Shown here in pieces: positions 7,881-16,350 of a stretch of 64,000 bases of DNA (the first letter of the stretch is position 1; every line of letters begins with the position of its first letter). The translations under genes and the position numbers were made by a program. Source of the DNA: an uncultured Lachnospiraceae bacterium (GTDB lineage Bacteria > Bacillota > Clostridia > Lachnospirales > Lachnospiraceae). The stretch covers positions 29,618 through 93,617 of the forward strand of contig CAJTVD010000005.1 in NCBI GenBank assembly GCA_910579495.1. The letters run 5' to 3'. Under the pieces are notes generated by a model. That model was not told the DNA's origin. It ran no database searches and worked only from the letters and a program-made list of their open reading frames with translations.

Positions 7881-7974
7881 TATGGAATCATGGATAACTC
7901 TGTTCACAGCACATGGAAAAGCGAAAGAGCCGCTTTCCTTTCGTCTGTCAAACAGAGTTACCCACAATTCCATA
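7881..7974. repeat. 94-bp inverted-repeat element (24-bp arms)
   Basis: Arms 7881-7904 and 7951-7974 match at 21 of 24 positions and are exactly symmetric. All three mismatches are transitions that become G-U pairs if the minus strand is transcribed, so the minus-strand RNA would fold with no unpaired bases in the stem. A second small stem (about 7915-7923 with 7931-7938) lies inside. Its function is unknown. It is 10 bp from the larger inverted-repeat element that follows. Confidence 0.6.
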
Positions 7975-7984
7975 ACACAGCCAG

Positions 7985-8289
7985 TTATACACATTACACA
8001 CAAATCCAAACTTAGGAGAAATCCAAACTTTCCTCTGTAAATCCTTTATTCAAGGCATTTTCTGATATAAAAGTTTGGATTTTGTTTTGTACTTCTCTTG
8101 TCAGAAATGAGAATAAATTGATTGAAACAGAGCTAAATAGCAATGTTTTACGCATTTTGTCATAATTGGAGTATTGTACTTTGTGAAACGAAATCCAAAC
8201 TTTTTCCGGCAAGAATCCCCAATTATCAAGCTGTTTTCAGAAAAGTTTGGATTTTATATAAGTTTGGATTTGTGGGCAATGTGTATCCC
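7985..8289. mobile_element. Unrecognised 305-bp inverted-repeat element with six 12-bp boxes
   Basis: Six copies of AAATCCAAACTT occur at 8002, 8019 and 8191 (plus) and at 8071, 8243 and 8260 (minus). Their positions mirror each other exactly about 8136.5, and the two outer pairs are both spaced 17 bp. The outer ends ATACACATT (7987-7995) and AATGTGTAT (8278-8286) are also complementary, while the sequence between boxes has diverged. A 7-bp direct repeat CAGCCAG flanks it (7978-7984 and 8290-8296). The right edge coincides with the point where IS256 transposase homology stops. It has no coding capacity. It looks like a miniature element with protein-binding ends. Confidence 0.6.
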
Positions 8290-8935
8290 CAGCCAGAACT
8301 TGCTTGTTTCATTGGCTCCTACAGTAATACTCAGGATATCTTTATAGCCTTCTGCCGTAATATAATACCCAGCACAATGTAAGCCGCACGGCTTAAGATA
8401 CGCCACTCTTCCCTGGCTTTATAATGGATGCAGTCCATGAATACAAATGGGTAGACCGGATTTAAGGGACGTGACTGCCATTCTTTTATTTCCGGCAGTA
8501 TCCTGTCCGTGATCTTACTGACCATTTCAGGGCACAGTTCTATCCCGTAAAGCTCCTGTATCTGGTCATGGATACCCCTTGTGCCCATACCTCTTGCATA
8601 AAGGGAGACCACTTTTTCTTCAATGCCGGAAATATCCCTCTGGTATTTAGGGATAAGTTTTGGCTCGGATTCACCTTCACGGTCTCTTGGAACATCGGTC
8701 TGGAATTCCCCATACTGGCTTTTGAGGGTTTTTGGAGAATGTCCGTTCCGTTTGTTGGATGTGGGGGCATCACCTTTCTGGTTTTTTTCGTAGCCAAGGG
8801 ATGCATTCAGTTCCGCCTCCATAAGTTCCTGGAGGATATCTTTGAAGCTGTCCTTTAGCAGGTTGTAAACACAGCCATGCTGCTTAAGTTGTTATCTGCG
8901 ATAATCTGTCGAATCTGCTGTTTTGTTGCTGGCAT
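8290..8935 (-). pseudogene. IS256-family transposase remnant, frameshifted and truncated
   Basis: Reading leftward from an ATG at 8935 (GGAGG upstream), the translation starts MPATKQQIRQII and then loses frame near 8870. The next frame gives YNLLKDSFKDILQELMEAEL and continues through VPRDREGESEPKLIPKYQRD, SLYARGMGTRGIHDQI and FVFMDCIHYKAREE, the N-terminal half of IS256 transposases including the first catalytic Asp region. A second frameshift near 8360 is followed by EGYKDILSITVGANETSKFW, and homology ends at about 8290. The catalytic C-terminal half is missing. Sequence resembling an IS end extends to about 9030. Confidence 0.85.
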
Positions 8936-9037
8936 AAAAATCCTCCTTTTCAATAAGAATTGCCATATCTTGATTCTTACCAAAAAAGAGGTATTTTTTC
9001 CAAAGACACAAACTATTTTACACTACCTGACAGTTCA

Positions 9038-9625
9038 CTACTCGTCCGTTTGGGCTGAATTTACATGCACCATGATATGTTTTACCTTTTGGAAATTCTT
9101 TTCAATATCCTCATGGACTGCTTCCGCAATTTCATGAGACTTCCTCAGTGTATAGGAACCGTCCACTGCAATTTCTATATCTATATATATTTTATTCCCC
9201 AAAATACGCGTATGGAGCGAATCTATCCCCATAACTGCCTCATTTCTCATAACGCGTCCATAAATTTGCAGTTCTGTTTCCTCGTCACAGGAATGATTTA
9301 CCACTTTATTGACAGCATCCTTAAAAATGTCATATGCAGCTTTCATGATAAATAGAAAGATTACAAGGCTGGCAATGGAATCCATAACCGGAAAGCCAAG
9401 CCTCGCTCCAGCAATTCCTATCAAAGCCCCCACAGAAGAAAAAGCATCTGAACGGTGGTGCCATGCATCTGCCAGCAACGCACTGGAGCCAATTCTTGCT
9501 GCATTAATTTTTGTGTACCAAAACATGGCTTCTTTGCTTACTATGGAAATAGCTGCGGCAGCCAGTGCTAAAATCCCTGGTGCCTGCAAATCGCCATAAT
9601 TGCCTGGATGTGGATTGCAGCGCAC
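9038..9625 (-). pseudogene. Cation diffusion facilitator transporter, N-terminally truncated
   Basis: The 195 residues match the second half of CDF metal-efflux proteins: a membrane helix (GILALAAAAISIVSKEAMFW), the HHRSDAFSS metal site, two more helices, and the cytoplasmic C-terminal domain ending KVKHIMVHVNSAQTDE. The first roughly 90-100 residues, including the early membrane helices and the first metal-binding pair, are absent. Upstream sequence has a stop in frame. It is probably non-functional and was cut during the rearrangements that left the RhuM and IS256 remnants. Confidence 0.75.
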
Positions 9626-9736
9626 CCGCCGTTTTTATCTACGGATGACAAACAAGATGCAGCCCTTTAGAGAGGGAGGAACAAACTAAGAAAATGGAGC
9701 GTATCAAGCTCTCCTTGAAGGGCTACAACTTCGGCC

Positions 9737-9982
9737 ATGGGTATATCTTATGGGCAAAGACAGGGCGGACAGCCTTATTGGAGTTGGTACGGTTTTAACG
9801 GACGTGTGGAATGGTGTGCCTGTTTTGCTTCATGGTCAGCACATGGGCATACTGCGGCAGAAGTAATATATGAACGTGCAGATGCAGAACGGCCGTTTAT
9901 GGGGCTTAAAAATTTTTCTGGTAATTTACTTCAATTAGTCTGCCCAAATAGCAGTTTTACATCTACCCAAAAAGTTGTATAA
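9737..9982 (+). pseudogene. RhuM-family fragment in a scrambled segment
   Basis: Within this 81-codon ORF, HGHTAAEVIYERADAERPFM followed by GLKNFSGN matches the internal block of RhuM-type proteins, which are often carried near restriction-modification loci. The residues before it do not fit the family, and the matching part ends abruptly. The surrounding 9626-10080 segment has further broken reading frames that I could not assign. It is a scar of past accessory DNA. Confidence 0.5.
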
Positions 9983-10131
9983 TAAATGTAACTGTTTTTA
10001 ACTATTCTGTACTGGCAGGATCTTATCAGCGCAGAGGTTTGTGACGATGCATTTATGATAAGCTCCGTCTGACAGCTAAGGAACATATGACCTGGCCATA
10101 CGAAAAGATGATTTATATCGGAAAGGATCTT

Positions 10132-11295
10132 ATGGCTACTACTTTATTGACCGTGATCTACATTGCATTCATTGGGCTTGGAATACCGGATTCCCTCTTC
10201 GGAACGGCATGGCCTGCGATCTACACGGAATTTGGGCTTCCGATATCCTTTGCAAGTTTTGTGACTGTGACCATATCCTGTGGCACGATCATCTCAAGCA
10301 TTGTCAGTGCCAAAGTGATTAGAAAGTTTGGGACAAACAATGTTTCTGCATTCAGCACGGCAATGACAGCTATGGCACTGCTGGGATTTTCCTGTTCCGG
10401 CAGTCTGGCCGTGATGTGCCTGTTTGCGATCCCTTTAGGGCTTGGTGCCGGAGCGATCGACACAGCACTCAACAATTATGTGGCACTGCACTATTCTGCC
10501 ACACATATGAGTTTTCTCCACTGTTTTTACGGGATCGGTGTGTCTGTGAGCCCTTATGTTTTATCATTGGTGATCAGCGGAAAGTACGGCTGGCGAGGTG
10601 GATATAAGATCGCATTTGGGATACAGCTTGTCATCACGCTGGTTCTGCTGTTTACCCTGTCCATATGGAGCAGGGCGCACGGAAGTGAACATATATCTGG
10701 CGAAAAAGAAATGAAAGTGCTGACGGTCAGGGAGATCATTCGGATCCCCGGCGTAAAACTTATGTGGTGTCTGTTTATAACATCTTGTGCGGTCGAATGT
10801 ACCTGCGGCGGCTGGGGCAGTACATATTTGGTGGAATACAGGCATATACTGCCGGAACAGGCCGCAAAGATCGTTATGTATTACTATATTGGAATGGCTT
10901 TAGGGAGATTTCTGTCAGGGGTCATGGCAGCACGGCTGGACAGCTGGCAGATCATAACGGTTGGACAGTGTATTTTAGGCGTTGCATTCGTGCTTCTCCT
11001 TTTACCACTTCCAGCCATTCTCTCAGCAGTCGGTTTTTTTATGGTCGGACTGGGCAATGGCCCGCTATTTCCCAATTTCAATTACCTGACACCGAGAAAC
11101 TTCGGAGAGGATGTTTCCCAGTCTGTGATTGGGACGCAGATGGCCGCCTCCTATGTGGGGATCATGATCGCACCGGCAGTCTGCGGTATTCTGGGGCAGA
11201 ACGCCAGCATGGGTATTTTTCCGGTTTATCTGTTTGTTTTCTACTGTATCATGCTGATCGCAACAAACAGGGCCAAAAAAGTATTGGAGAGATGA
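10132..11295 (+). CDS. Major facilitator superfamily transporter
   Basis: A 387-residue membrane protein with about 12 hydrophobic segments. It begins LLTVIYIAFIGLGIPDSLFG and has the motif VSAKVIRKFGTNN between helices 2 and 3 in the usual MFS position. LGAGAIDTALNNYVAL resembles the fucose-permease/sugar-porter branch, so a sugar substrate is plausible but unproven. The ATG at 10132 is preferred over that at 10087 because GGAAAGGA lies just upstream and the first helix follows at once. It stands alone between scrambled remnants and a lipoprotein gene. Confidence 0.75.
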   Translation: MATTLLTVIYIAFIGLGIPDSLFGTAWPAIYTEFGLPISFASFVTVTISCGTIISSIVSAKVIRKFGTNNVSAFSTAMTAMALLGFSCSGSLAVMCLFAIPLGLGAGAIDTALNNYVALHYSATHMSFLHCFYGIGVSVSPYVLSLVISGKYGWRGGYKIAFGIQLVITLVLLFTLSIWSRAHGSEHISGEKEMKVLTVREIIRIPGVKLMWCLFITSCAVECTCGGWGSTYLVEYRHILPEQAAKIVMYYYIGMALGRFLSGVMAARLDSWQIITVGQCILGVAFVLLLLPLPAILSAVGFFMVGLGNGPLFPNFNYLTPRNFGEDVSQSVIGTQMAASYVGIMIAPAVCGILGQNASMGIFPVYLFVFYCIMLIATNRAKKVLER

Positions 11296-11578
11296 CCTTC
11301 CCTTTTATATATGGTTCAGACAGAACATGTCCGCATTTGGGGATACAGCGGGACATGGCCAGCGATCGGTCAAAGCAATGTGTGCGGCGTTGCATATTAC
11401 TTAATGGAATCTGATTTATCCGGGAAAAACATATCTTACATAATAATGAATGGCTCCGATGTGGGAACCTCCTGCCAGTTGGCGGGGGAAGCTGTGACGA
11501 AACGCAGGAAGATAATGTAAGAAAAGGACAAGCCGCAAATCAAGCGGAAGCAAAACTCAATAGTTTGAAGGACGATAT
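11296..11578. other. Intergenic stretch between the MFS gene and the lipoprotein
   Basis: No recognisable gene. A 69-codon ORF (11311-11520) has no ribosome binding site or known motif. A short stem (CCTGCC/GGCGGG) lies near 11470-11490 and might be a weak terminator. Confidence 0.3.
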
Positions 11579-13957
11579 ATGGCAAAAGATTTATACCAGA
11601 ATACACAAAAAAATGAAAACACAGATTCCGGCGTAAGAAGACGGCGGAAGCAAAAAAGAGGAAACCGCATCATCGGTATCGCCGCACTTGGCGTATTGCT
11701 TGTGGCCTGTGGTGCGCCATCAGGAAGAGTGGAAGAAACGCAAAGGGCTGAAACAAAGGAAGAACCGAAAGGGTGGCCGGAGGAGCATGGCAGATGTGAG
11801 ATGCAGGAGCTAGGCGGATATCTGTATGGACATACTTCCGTAAGCCCCTATGCCAGTGCAGAAATTACGGTAACGGATTATGAAGGGGTAAGGCTGGAGA
11901 CCGATTGGAATGCGCCGTCAGCTTTTCAGTTCGCGGGAGAAGCGGATGTGACATGGCGGTTTTATAATTCTCTTGGGGAAATGGAGACGGCGCTGAACAA
12001 AGCCGCCGTGGAGGAAATGGACGAGGGTTCACTTCATTTTCTGTACTATACCTTTCCCATGACGGAGAACGGTTACGCCCTTGATCTATACCACATACTG
12101 AAAAGGAAATTCGATACAAAGGAGCATCCTCTGACAGCATGGAGCACAGACAACGGGAAGCTGTTTTGCTATATGCAGGAAACGGTGAAAGAGGTGGACG
12201 GCTATGAGTTTTCCTGCCTGGACAGCCGGGACTCAAGAGTCAATCTTTATATGAAGGATCGGATGGCATATGGACTTACCCTGTTAAACAGGCCGACGGA
12301 AGATGACGACGAAACGTTGGAATATGTGTTTATGGATGTTTTCCAGCATTACGGCGTTCTGGGAAGCGGCTGGGGGCTGGATGAAGAAAGCCTATACTGG
12401 GCCGATCATGACGAGCGTCTGACTGAACTGGAGAACCCCAAGCGCAGCTTTTTGGAGGTACGTGGGATCGACGAGAATTGGGAGTCTGCCGGGGACGAAG
12501 GGATCATGCGGTATTTCGGCTTGCTTGTGGAGGCAGATTACCAGTTGCCTCTTACGGAGGACGGCAGGATGCTTTCCCTGCACTTTTCGCTTGCGAAGGA
12601 GGAGGGGGAAGAAGAAGTTTCTTTAGCTTCCTTTTCCGATTTTATTGATGATTACAGGAAAGATTCCATTATTTCCGCCTCCAGATCCCTGGCGGAAAGT
12701 GAAGACGGGGCCTTTGTGGATGAAAAAGAAACATTTGCAGTGGAAGAGGATACGGAATTTCGTTATTATCTCTTAAATGGTTTTTGCATGGACGAGCCCT
12801 ACGAGATGACAGTGACGGATATGGAGACCGGCGAAGTACTGCAGGAGTGCAGGGTATCCTTGAGCATTGAACTGCCGGATACCATCACTTATCCGGACTT
12901 AAACGGTGACGGTTATGCAGATATGCGGATTGGCGCGCCGGTCCATGGGAGCGGCGCGAAGGCGGTGGAGGAAGATTTTTCGCTGCCCTCTTATCTGCTC
13001 TGGGATCCCCAGACAGAGCAGTTTGTGCGTAAGACGGAAAAAGAAGTAGAAAACAGCAGGCGGGCGGTGGCAAACGGCTTGACTGAGGAAGAACAGGAGG
13101 AAAAGACCAAGCGGGAAAGGAGAGATTCTTTTGCGTTGGTCCATGAACTGCCGGAGTGGGAAGAACCAGGGGACTATATCAAACTCACAGGTGACAAGAT
13201 GGTGGAATACGAAGTGAGGGAAGGGGACAGCCTCTGGCGTATCAGCCAACGTTTTTATGGGACTGGATACAAGTGGGCTTCGGTCGCAAGGGAAGGGGAT
13301 GCGCCGAAGGATCCCAATGTTCTGCTGGTAGGCGAGACGGTATTTATACCGGAGATTTTTTATATCCGCAAAGACCCGTTTTCCAGAGGCGGCCTGCGCT
13401 CCGAGGGGAGTTTCCAGATAGAACAGCCGGGTGGGTTTGCCCATTATTTTCTGGATGGCGATATCACTTATGTGCCTTGGAAGGAAGAGAACCAGATCCA
13501 CAGCCTGCCAGTGACGAATCCCGTGGGGGAAAATCCATTCCATAAAACGGAGGATTGGGAAGCGTTCCAGGCGGAGGTGATACGGTGCAGTGAAGAACTT
13601 TGCCCGGGAAGAGTATCCAACCTCACTTTTGAAAAGAGCCATATGGAAGACGGCTGCGACCTGTATGGGTACTTCTTCGAATATGATACGGGGGAAGAAA
13701 TTCTGGAGTATGTGGATTTCTTTAAGTTTGGCAAAGCCAATATGTCGGAAGTAATCGGCGTGCGGGAGCAGGAGCCAAACACTGTGTTGGTGAATACCGT
13801 CCGCTATATGGCGGCCAGTTTCACTGATTACGGCGGCAAGCCGGGCATGGGCTGGGGCGACGGCGCAGCCCCCAACGTAGGTGCAGGTAAATGGGAGTAC
13901 CCTTACCTTCACAATCTGTTCGAGGCGGCGAGGGAGCAATTTGGGGCAGAGGATTGA
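11579..13957 (+). CDS. Large LysM-domain lipoprotein
   Basis: A 792-residue protein. An N-terminal basic stretch (RRRRKQKRGN) precedes a hydrophobic segment ending in the lipobox LLVACG, so it should be lipid-anchored on the outer face of the membrane. Near residues 440-450, DLNGDGYADMRIG resembles a calcium-binding or FG-GAP-type loop. A LysM domain spans about residues 540-590 (EYEVREGDSLWRISQRFYGT through GETVFIPE) and would bind peptidoglycan. The rest is not recognisable. GAAGGAC lies upstream of the start. A bidirectional terminator follows. A wall-associated sensing or adhesion role is a guess. Confidence 0.75.
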   Translation: MAKDLYQNTQKNENTDSGVRRRRKQKRGNRIIGIAALGVLLVACGAPSGRVEETQRAETKEEPKGWPEEHGRCEMQELGGYLYGHTSVSPYASAEITVTDYEGVRLETDWNAPSAFQFAGEADVTWRFYNSLGEMETALNKAAVEEMDEGSLHFLYYTFPMTENGYALDLYHILKRKFDTKEHPLTAWSTDNGKLFCYMQETVKEVDGYEFSCLDSRDSRVNLYMKDRMAYGLTLLNRPTEDDDETLEYVFMDVFQHYGVLGSGWGLDEESLYWADHDERLTELENPKRSFLEVRGIDENWESAGDEGIMRYFGLLVEADYQLPLTEDGRMLSLHFSLAKEEGEEEVSLASFSDFIDDYRKDSIISASRSLAESEDGAFVDEKETFAVEEDTEFRYYLLNGFCMDEPYEMTVTDMETGEVLQECRVSLSIELPDTITYPDLNGDGYADMRIGAPVHGSGAKAVEEDFSLPSYLLWDPQTEQFVRKTEKEVENSRRAVANGLTEEEQEEKTKRERRDSFALVHELPEWEEPGDYIKLTGDKMVEYEVREGDSLWRISQRFYGTGYKWASVAREGDAPKDPNVLLVGETVFIPEIFYIRKDPFSRGGLRSEGSFQIEQPGGFAHYFLDGDITYVPWKEENQIHSLPVTNPVGENPFHKTEDWEAFQAEVIRCSEELCPGRVSNLTFEKSHMEDGCDLYGYFFEYDTGEEILEYVDFFKFGKANMSEVIGVREQEPNTVLVNTVRYMAASFTDYGGKPGMGWGDGAAPNVGAGKWEYPYLHNLFEAAREQFGAED

Positions 13958-14062
13958 AGAAGGAATTTGGATCGTGGATGCCGCCTGCCTAAGCACGGCC
14001 CTGTAGCAAGGTTGATATGATATTTAGTGCAGGTATCCTGTGGTGCGGCATAGCTTGCAGGC

Positions 14063-14104
14063 AAAAGAAACCTGCCCTGTAGGGAAACAGGGCGGGTTTC
14101 TTTT
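14063..14104. terminator. Bidirectional terminator between convergent genes
   Basis: AAAAGAAACC-GCCCTG pairs with CAGGGC-GGTTTCTTTT with one internal mismatch, giving a long GC-rich stem with A and T tails on both sides. It separates the LysM lipoprotein (plus) from the HTH-methyltransferase gene (minus). Confidence 0.8.
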
Positions 14105-14117
14105 AAGGTAGGCCTGC

Positions 14118-14939
14118 CTACACTTTCTGTGCAATAAGGGTATCCATGCAATGTTTATGGGGTGTGCCGCCGCTGTTGCAGTCAAAGACGTCCTCCCGGC
14201 AGCTATGGAACAGCCAGTCGTGGTAGTACCTGAACAATTCGCCGGAATACCAGGGGTGTCTTTTATCTTCATCTCGGGTACTGTCCGGCGCACGGTTTAT
14301 AAAAGGCTTTTTCACGAATACATTCAGGGCGTTGATGCCCCCGTCTGTGGTATGTTCTTTCAGGCATTGGCAGAGGCCTTCTCTTTCGCCGGGGGATAAA
14401 AAGTGGAATACCCCGCTGCTGTAGATAATATCAAACTCTTCATCCGGGCGGTAATCAAGAATATCGGCTTTGAAAAAGCCTACCGTTACCTTATTGTGGT
14501 CTGCAAGTTTTTTTGCCTTTTCCAGCCCTGCCGCAGAGATGTCAAATGCTGTTACCGCATAGCCGCATTTGGCGAAGAAAACGGCATCCTTGCCTTCGCC
14601 GCATCCCAGGTCCAGTACACGGTAGGGTTTTACCGGCGGGAGAATTTTCATAATATCATAGCATATGGCGTTTGGCGTCAGTCCCCAATAGTATTCTTCG
14701 GTGGAGTAGCGGTTATCATAATCAGTTATCACGCTGCTATAGCCAAGGAGGGAATCAACGGTGGTATTAAGGGCAGAGGCCAGCTTTGGAAGCATTGCGA
14801 TGTCCGGGTAGGCTGTGCCGTTTTCCCACTTGGATACTGCCTGGAAGGAGATGTTCAGCGCCCCGGCAAGCTGATTTTGGGTAAGTCCCAGTTCTTTGCG
14901 CCTTTTGCTGATTACTTTAGCTGTTTTCAAATTGTCCAT
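14118..14939 (-). CDS. XRE-type HTH fused to a SAM-dependent methyltransferase
   Basis: A 273-residue fusion. Residues 5-60 form an XRE helix-turn-helix (RKELGLTQNQLAGALNISFQ, AVSKWENG). Residues 105-230 form a class I methyltransferase with motif I RVLDLGCGEGKDAVF and a post-motif acidic residue in AVTAFDISAAGLEKA. The methyltransferase resembles TehB-like and small-molecule enzymes. A start at 14939 is preferred because AGAGGA precedes it at good spacing. One idea is that the HTH lets the enzyme report on or repress its own promoter. Substrate unknown. Confidence 0.78.
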   Translation of the reverse strand: MDNLKTAKVISKRRKELGLTQNQLAGALNISFQAVSKWENGTAYPDIAMLPKLASALNTTVDSLLGYSSVITDYDNRYSTEEYYWGLTPNAICYDIMKILPPVKPYRVLDLGCGEGKDAVFFAKCGYAVTAFDISAAGLEKAKKLADHNKVTVGFFKADILDYRPDEEFDIIYSSGVFHFLSPGEREGLCQCLKEHTTDGGINALNVFVKKPFINRAPDSTRDEDKRHPWYSGELFRYYHDWLFHSCREDVFDCNSGGTPHKHCMDTLIAQKV

Positions 14940-15189
14940 TTTTAATTCCTCTTTTCTAAATAAAGTAAACACAGCGCTGTGAACGCCAAAAACAAATCTT
15001 TTTGCCGTTTACTATATTTTAATATAACCAGATTCCCATAGCAATAACGGGAAGGGAGAATATGGCGCGGCGTTTCAACTGATGGTTGAGCTCCCGTGGA
15101 CAGCAAAGAGGGATGCCAAAAGGATAGGAAACATCATATCCCTGGTCACCTATTCCTTTTTTCTATGGTAAAATATAAAATATAAGTAT

Positions 15190-15218
15190 TTGTTATTCGC
15201 GGCAAATGACGTTATAAT
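15190..15218 (+). promoter_or_regulatory. Sigma-A type promoter for the DUF3737 gene
   Basis: TTGTTA (15190-15195) and TATAAT (15213-15218) are spaced 17 nt. A second TATAAT overlaps at 15219-15224. Upstream 14940-15189 shows no gene. The start codon is about 80 nt downstream. Confidence 0.65.
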
Positions 15219-15305
15219 TATAATAGCCAGCAGCAAAGGCAGTAGGCGTTTGGCGGCTGGCCATAGGAGAGCCATAGGAAAAGGGCAGTGGAAAGGAGTA
15301 TTGAA

Positions 15306-16157
15306 GTGAAAGTAATTGAAAATAAAACCTTTGATGAAGAGAGGGCGTTATATGGGAGCAGGGGCATTGTGGTAAAGGATTGTAATTTTGACGGTCCCGC
15401 AGACGGTGAGAGCGCCTTGAAAGAGAGCAGCGATATCCAGGTCTCCCATTGTTTTTTTAATCTGAGATATCCGTTCTGGCATGACAGCCAGCTTAAGATC
15501 TCCGGTTCGGAGTTAACGGAGCTGTGCAGGGCGGCGTTGTGGTATTCGTCCAATATTGAGATCACGGATACCAGGCTTCATGGGATCAAGGCCCTGCGGG
15601 AATGCAGCCATGTGAAAATGGCAGGGTGCGATGTGGTTTCCCCTGAATTTGGGTGGTCTGTGGAGGGGCTGGTGATGGAACGCTGCCAGGTGCAGGGCGA
15701 ATATTTTATGATGCGTTCAGCCGGATTGGACTTTACAGAGGTAGTGCTAAAAGGGAAATATTCTTTTCAGTATATCCAGGATTCTGTGTTTGATCACTGC
15801 AATTTCGATACCAAGGATGCTTTCTGGCATGCAAAAAATGTGGTGGTCAAAAACAGTGTGGTTAAGGGGGAGTACCTGGCATGGTACTGTGAAAATGTTA
15901 CTTTTGAGAACTGCAGGATCATAGGGACCCAGCCCCTTTGTTACTGCAAAAACCTGAAACTGGTCAACTGTGAGATGATAGATACTGACCTGTGTTTTGA
16001 GAAGTCCCAGGTGGAGGCTGTGATTTCCACTCCTGTGGAGAGTATCAAAAATCCTCTGTCAGGACATATTTATGTACCTGCTGTAGGGGAAATTATTAAG
16101 GACGACCCGGCTTCCTGCGGGGAAGTGGTGGTACGAAAACAGAGCTGTTGCGCATAG
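15306..16157 (+). CDS. DUF3737 family protein (right-handed beta-helix-like)
   Basis: A 283-residue protein matching DUF3737 closely: KVIENKTFDEERALYGSRG at the start, then repeated strand-turn units such as NCEM, DCNFDG, HCFFNLRYPFWHD and ENCRIIGTQPLCYCK. The repeats suggest a pentapeptide- or beta-helix-like solenoid. The GTG at 15306 is preferred because GGAAAGGAG (15290-15298) sits 7-8 nt upstream. The protein ends in KQSCCA. Function of the family is unknown, and no neighbour explains it. Confidence 0.85.
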   Translation: MKVIENKTFDEERALYGSRGIVVKDCNFDGPADGESALKESSDIQVSHCFFNLRYPFWHDSQLKISGSELTELCRAALWYSSNIEITDTRLHGIKALRECSHVKMAGCDVVSPEFGWSVEGLVMERCQVQGEYFMMRSAGLDFTEVVLKGKYSFQYIQDSVFDHCNFDTKDAFWHAKNVVVKNSVVKGEYLAWYCENVTFENCRIIGTQPLCYCKNLKLVNCEMIDTDLCFEKSQVEAVISTPVESIKNPLSGHIYVPAVGEIIKDDPASCGEVVVRKQSCCA

Positions 16158-16350
16158 GGCTTTTTTATTCCCGGTGACAGAAACTGGAAATGGGTGTATA
16201 ATGGTGACAGTTCAGCCTTTTGGCCAAGCTGTTACTGGATACGGCTAATAGAAGCCCGCCTTTGGCGGAGCCGGATCCAATCTTGAAATGCAAAGCCCTG
16301 GGCTGGATAGTTGCATATATATGGACAAAAAAATTCACAGGGGGCTTGCT

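Noticed and set aside
7713..8015. 100-codon ORF after IS66
   Set aside because: It runs through the IS66 end, the terminator and the 94-bp inverted repeat; no ribosome binding site.
8002..8271. Plasmid-type replication origin with iterons
   Set aside because: No replication initiator gene nearby and the mirror symmetry fits element ends better; kept only as an alternative.
7985..8289. CRISPR array
   Set aside because: The 12-bp boxes are too short, unevenly spaced and in both orientations; no cas genes in the window.
12899..13996. 365-codon antisense ORF over the LysM lipoprotein
   Set aside because: Composition is that of a reverse-strand shadow; the plus frame has a clear lipobox and LysM domain.
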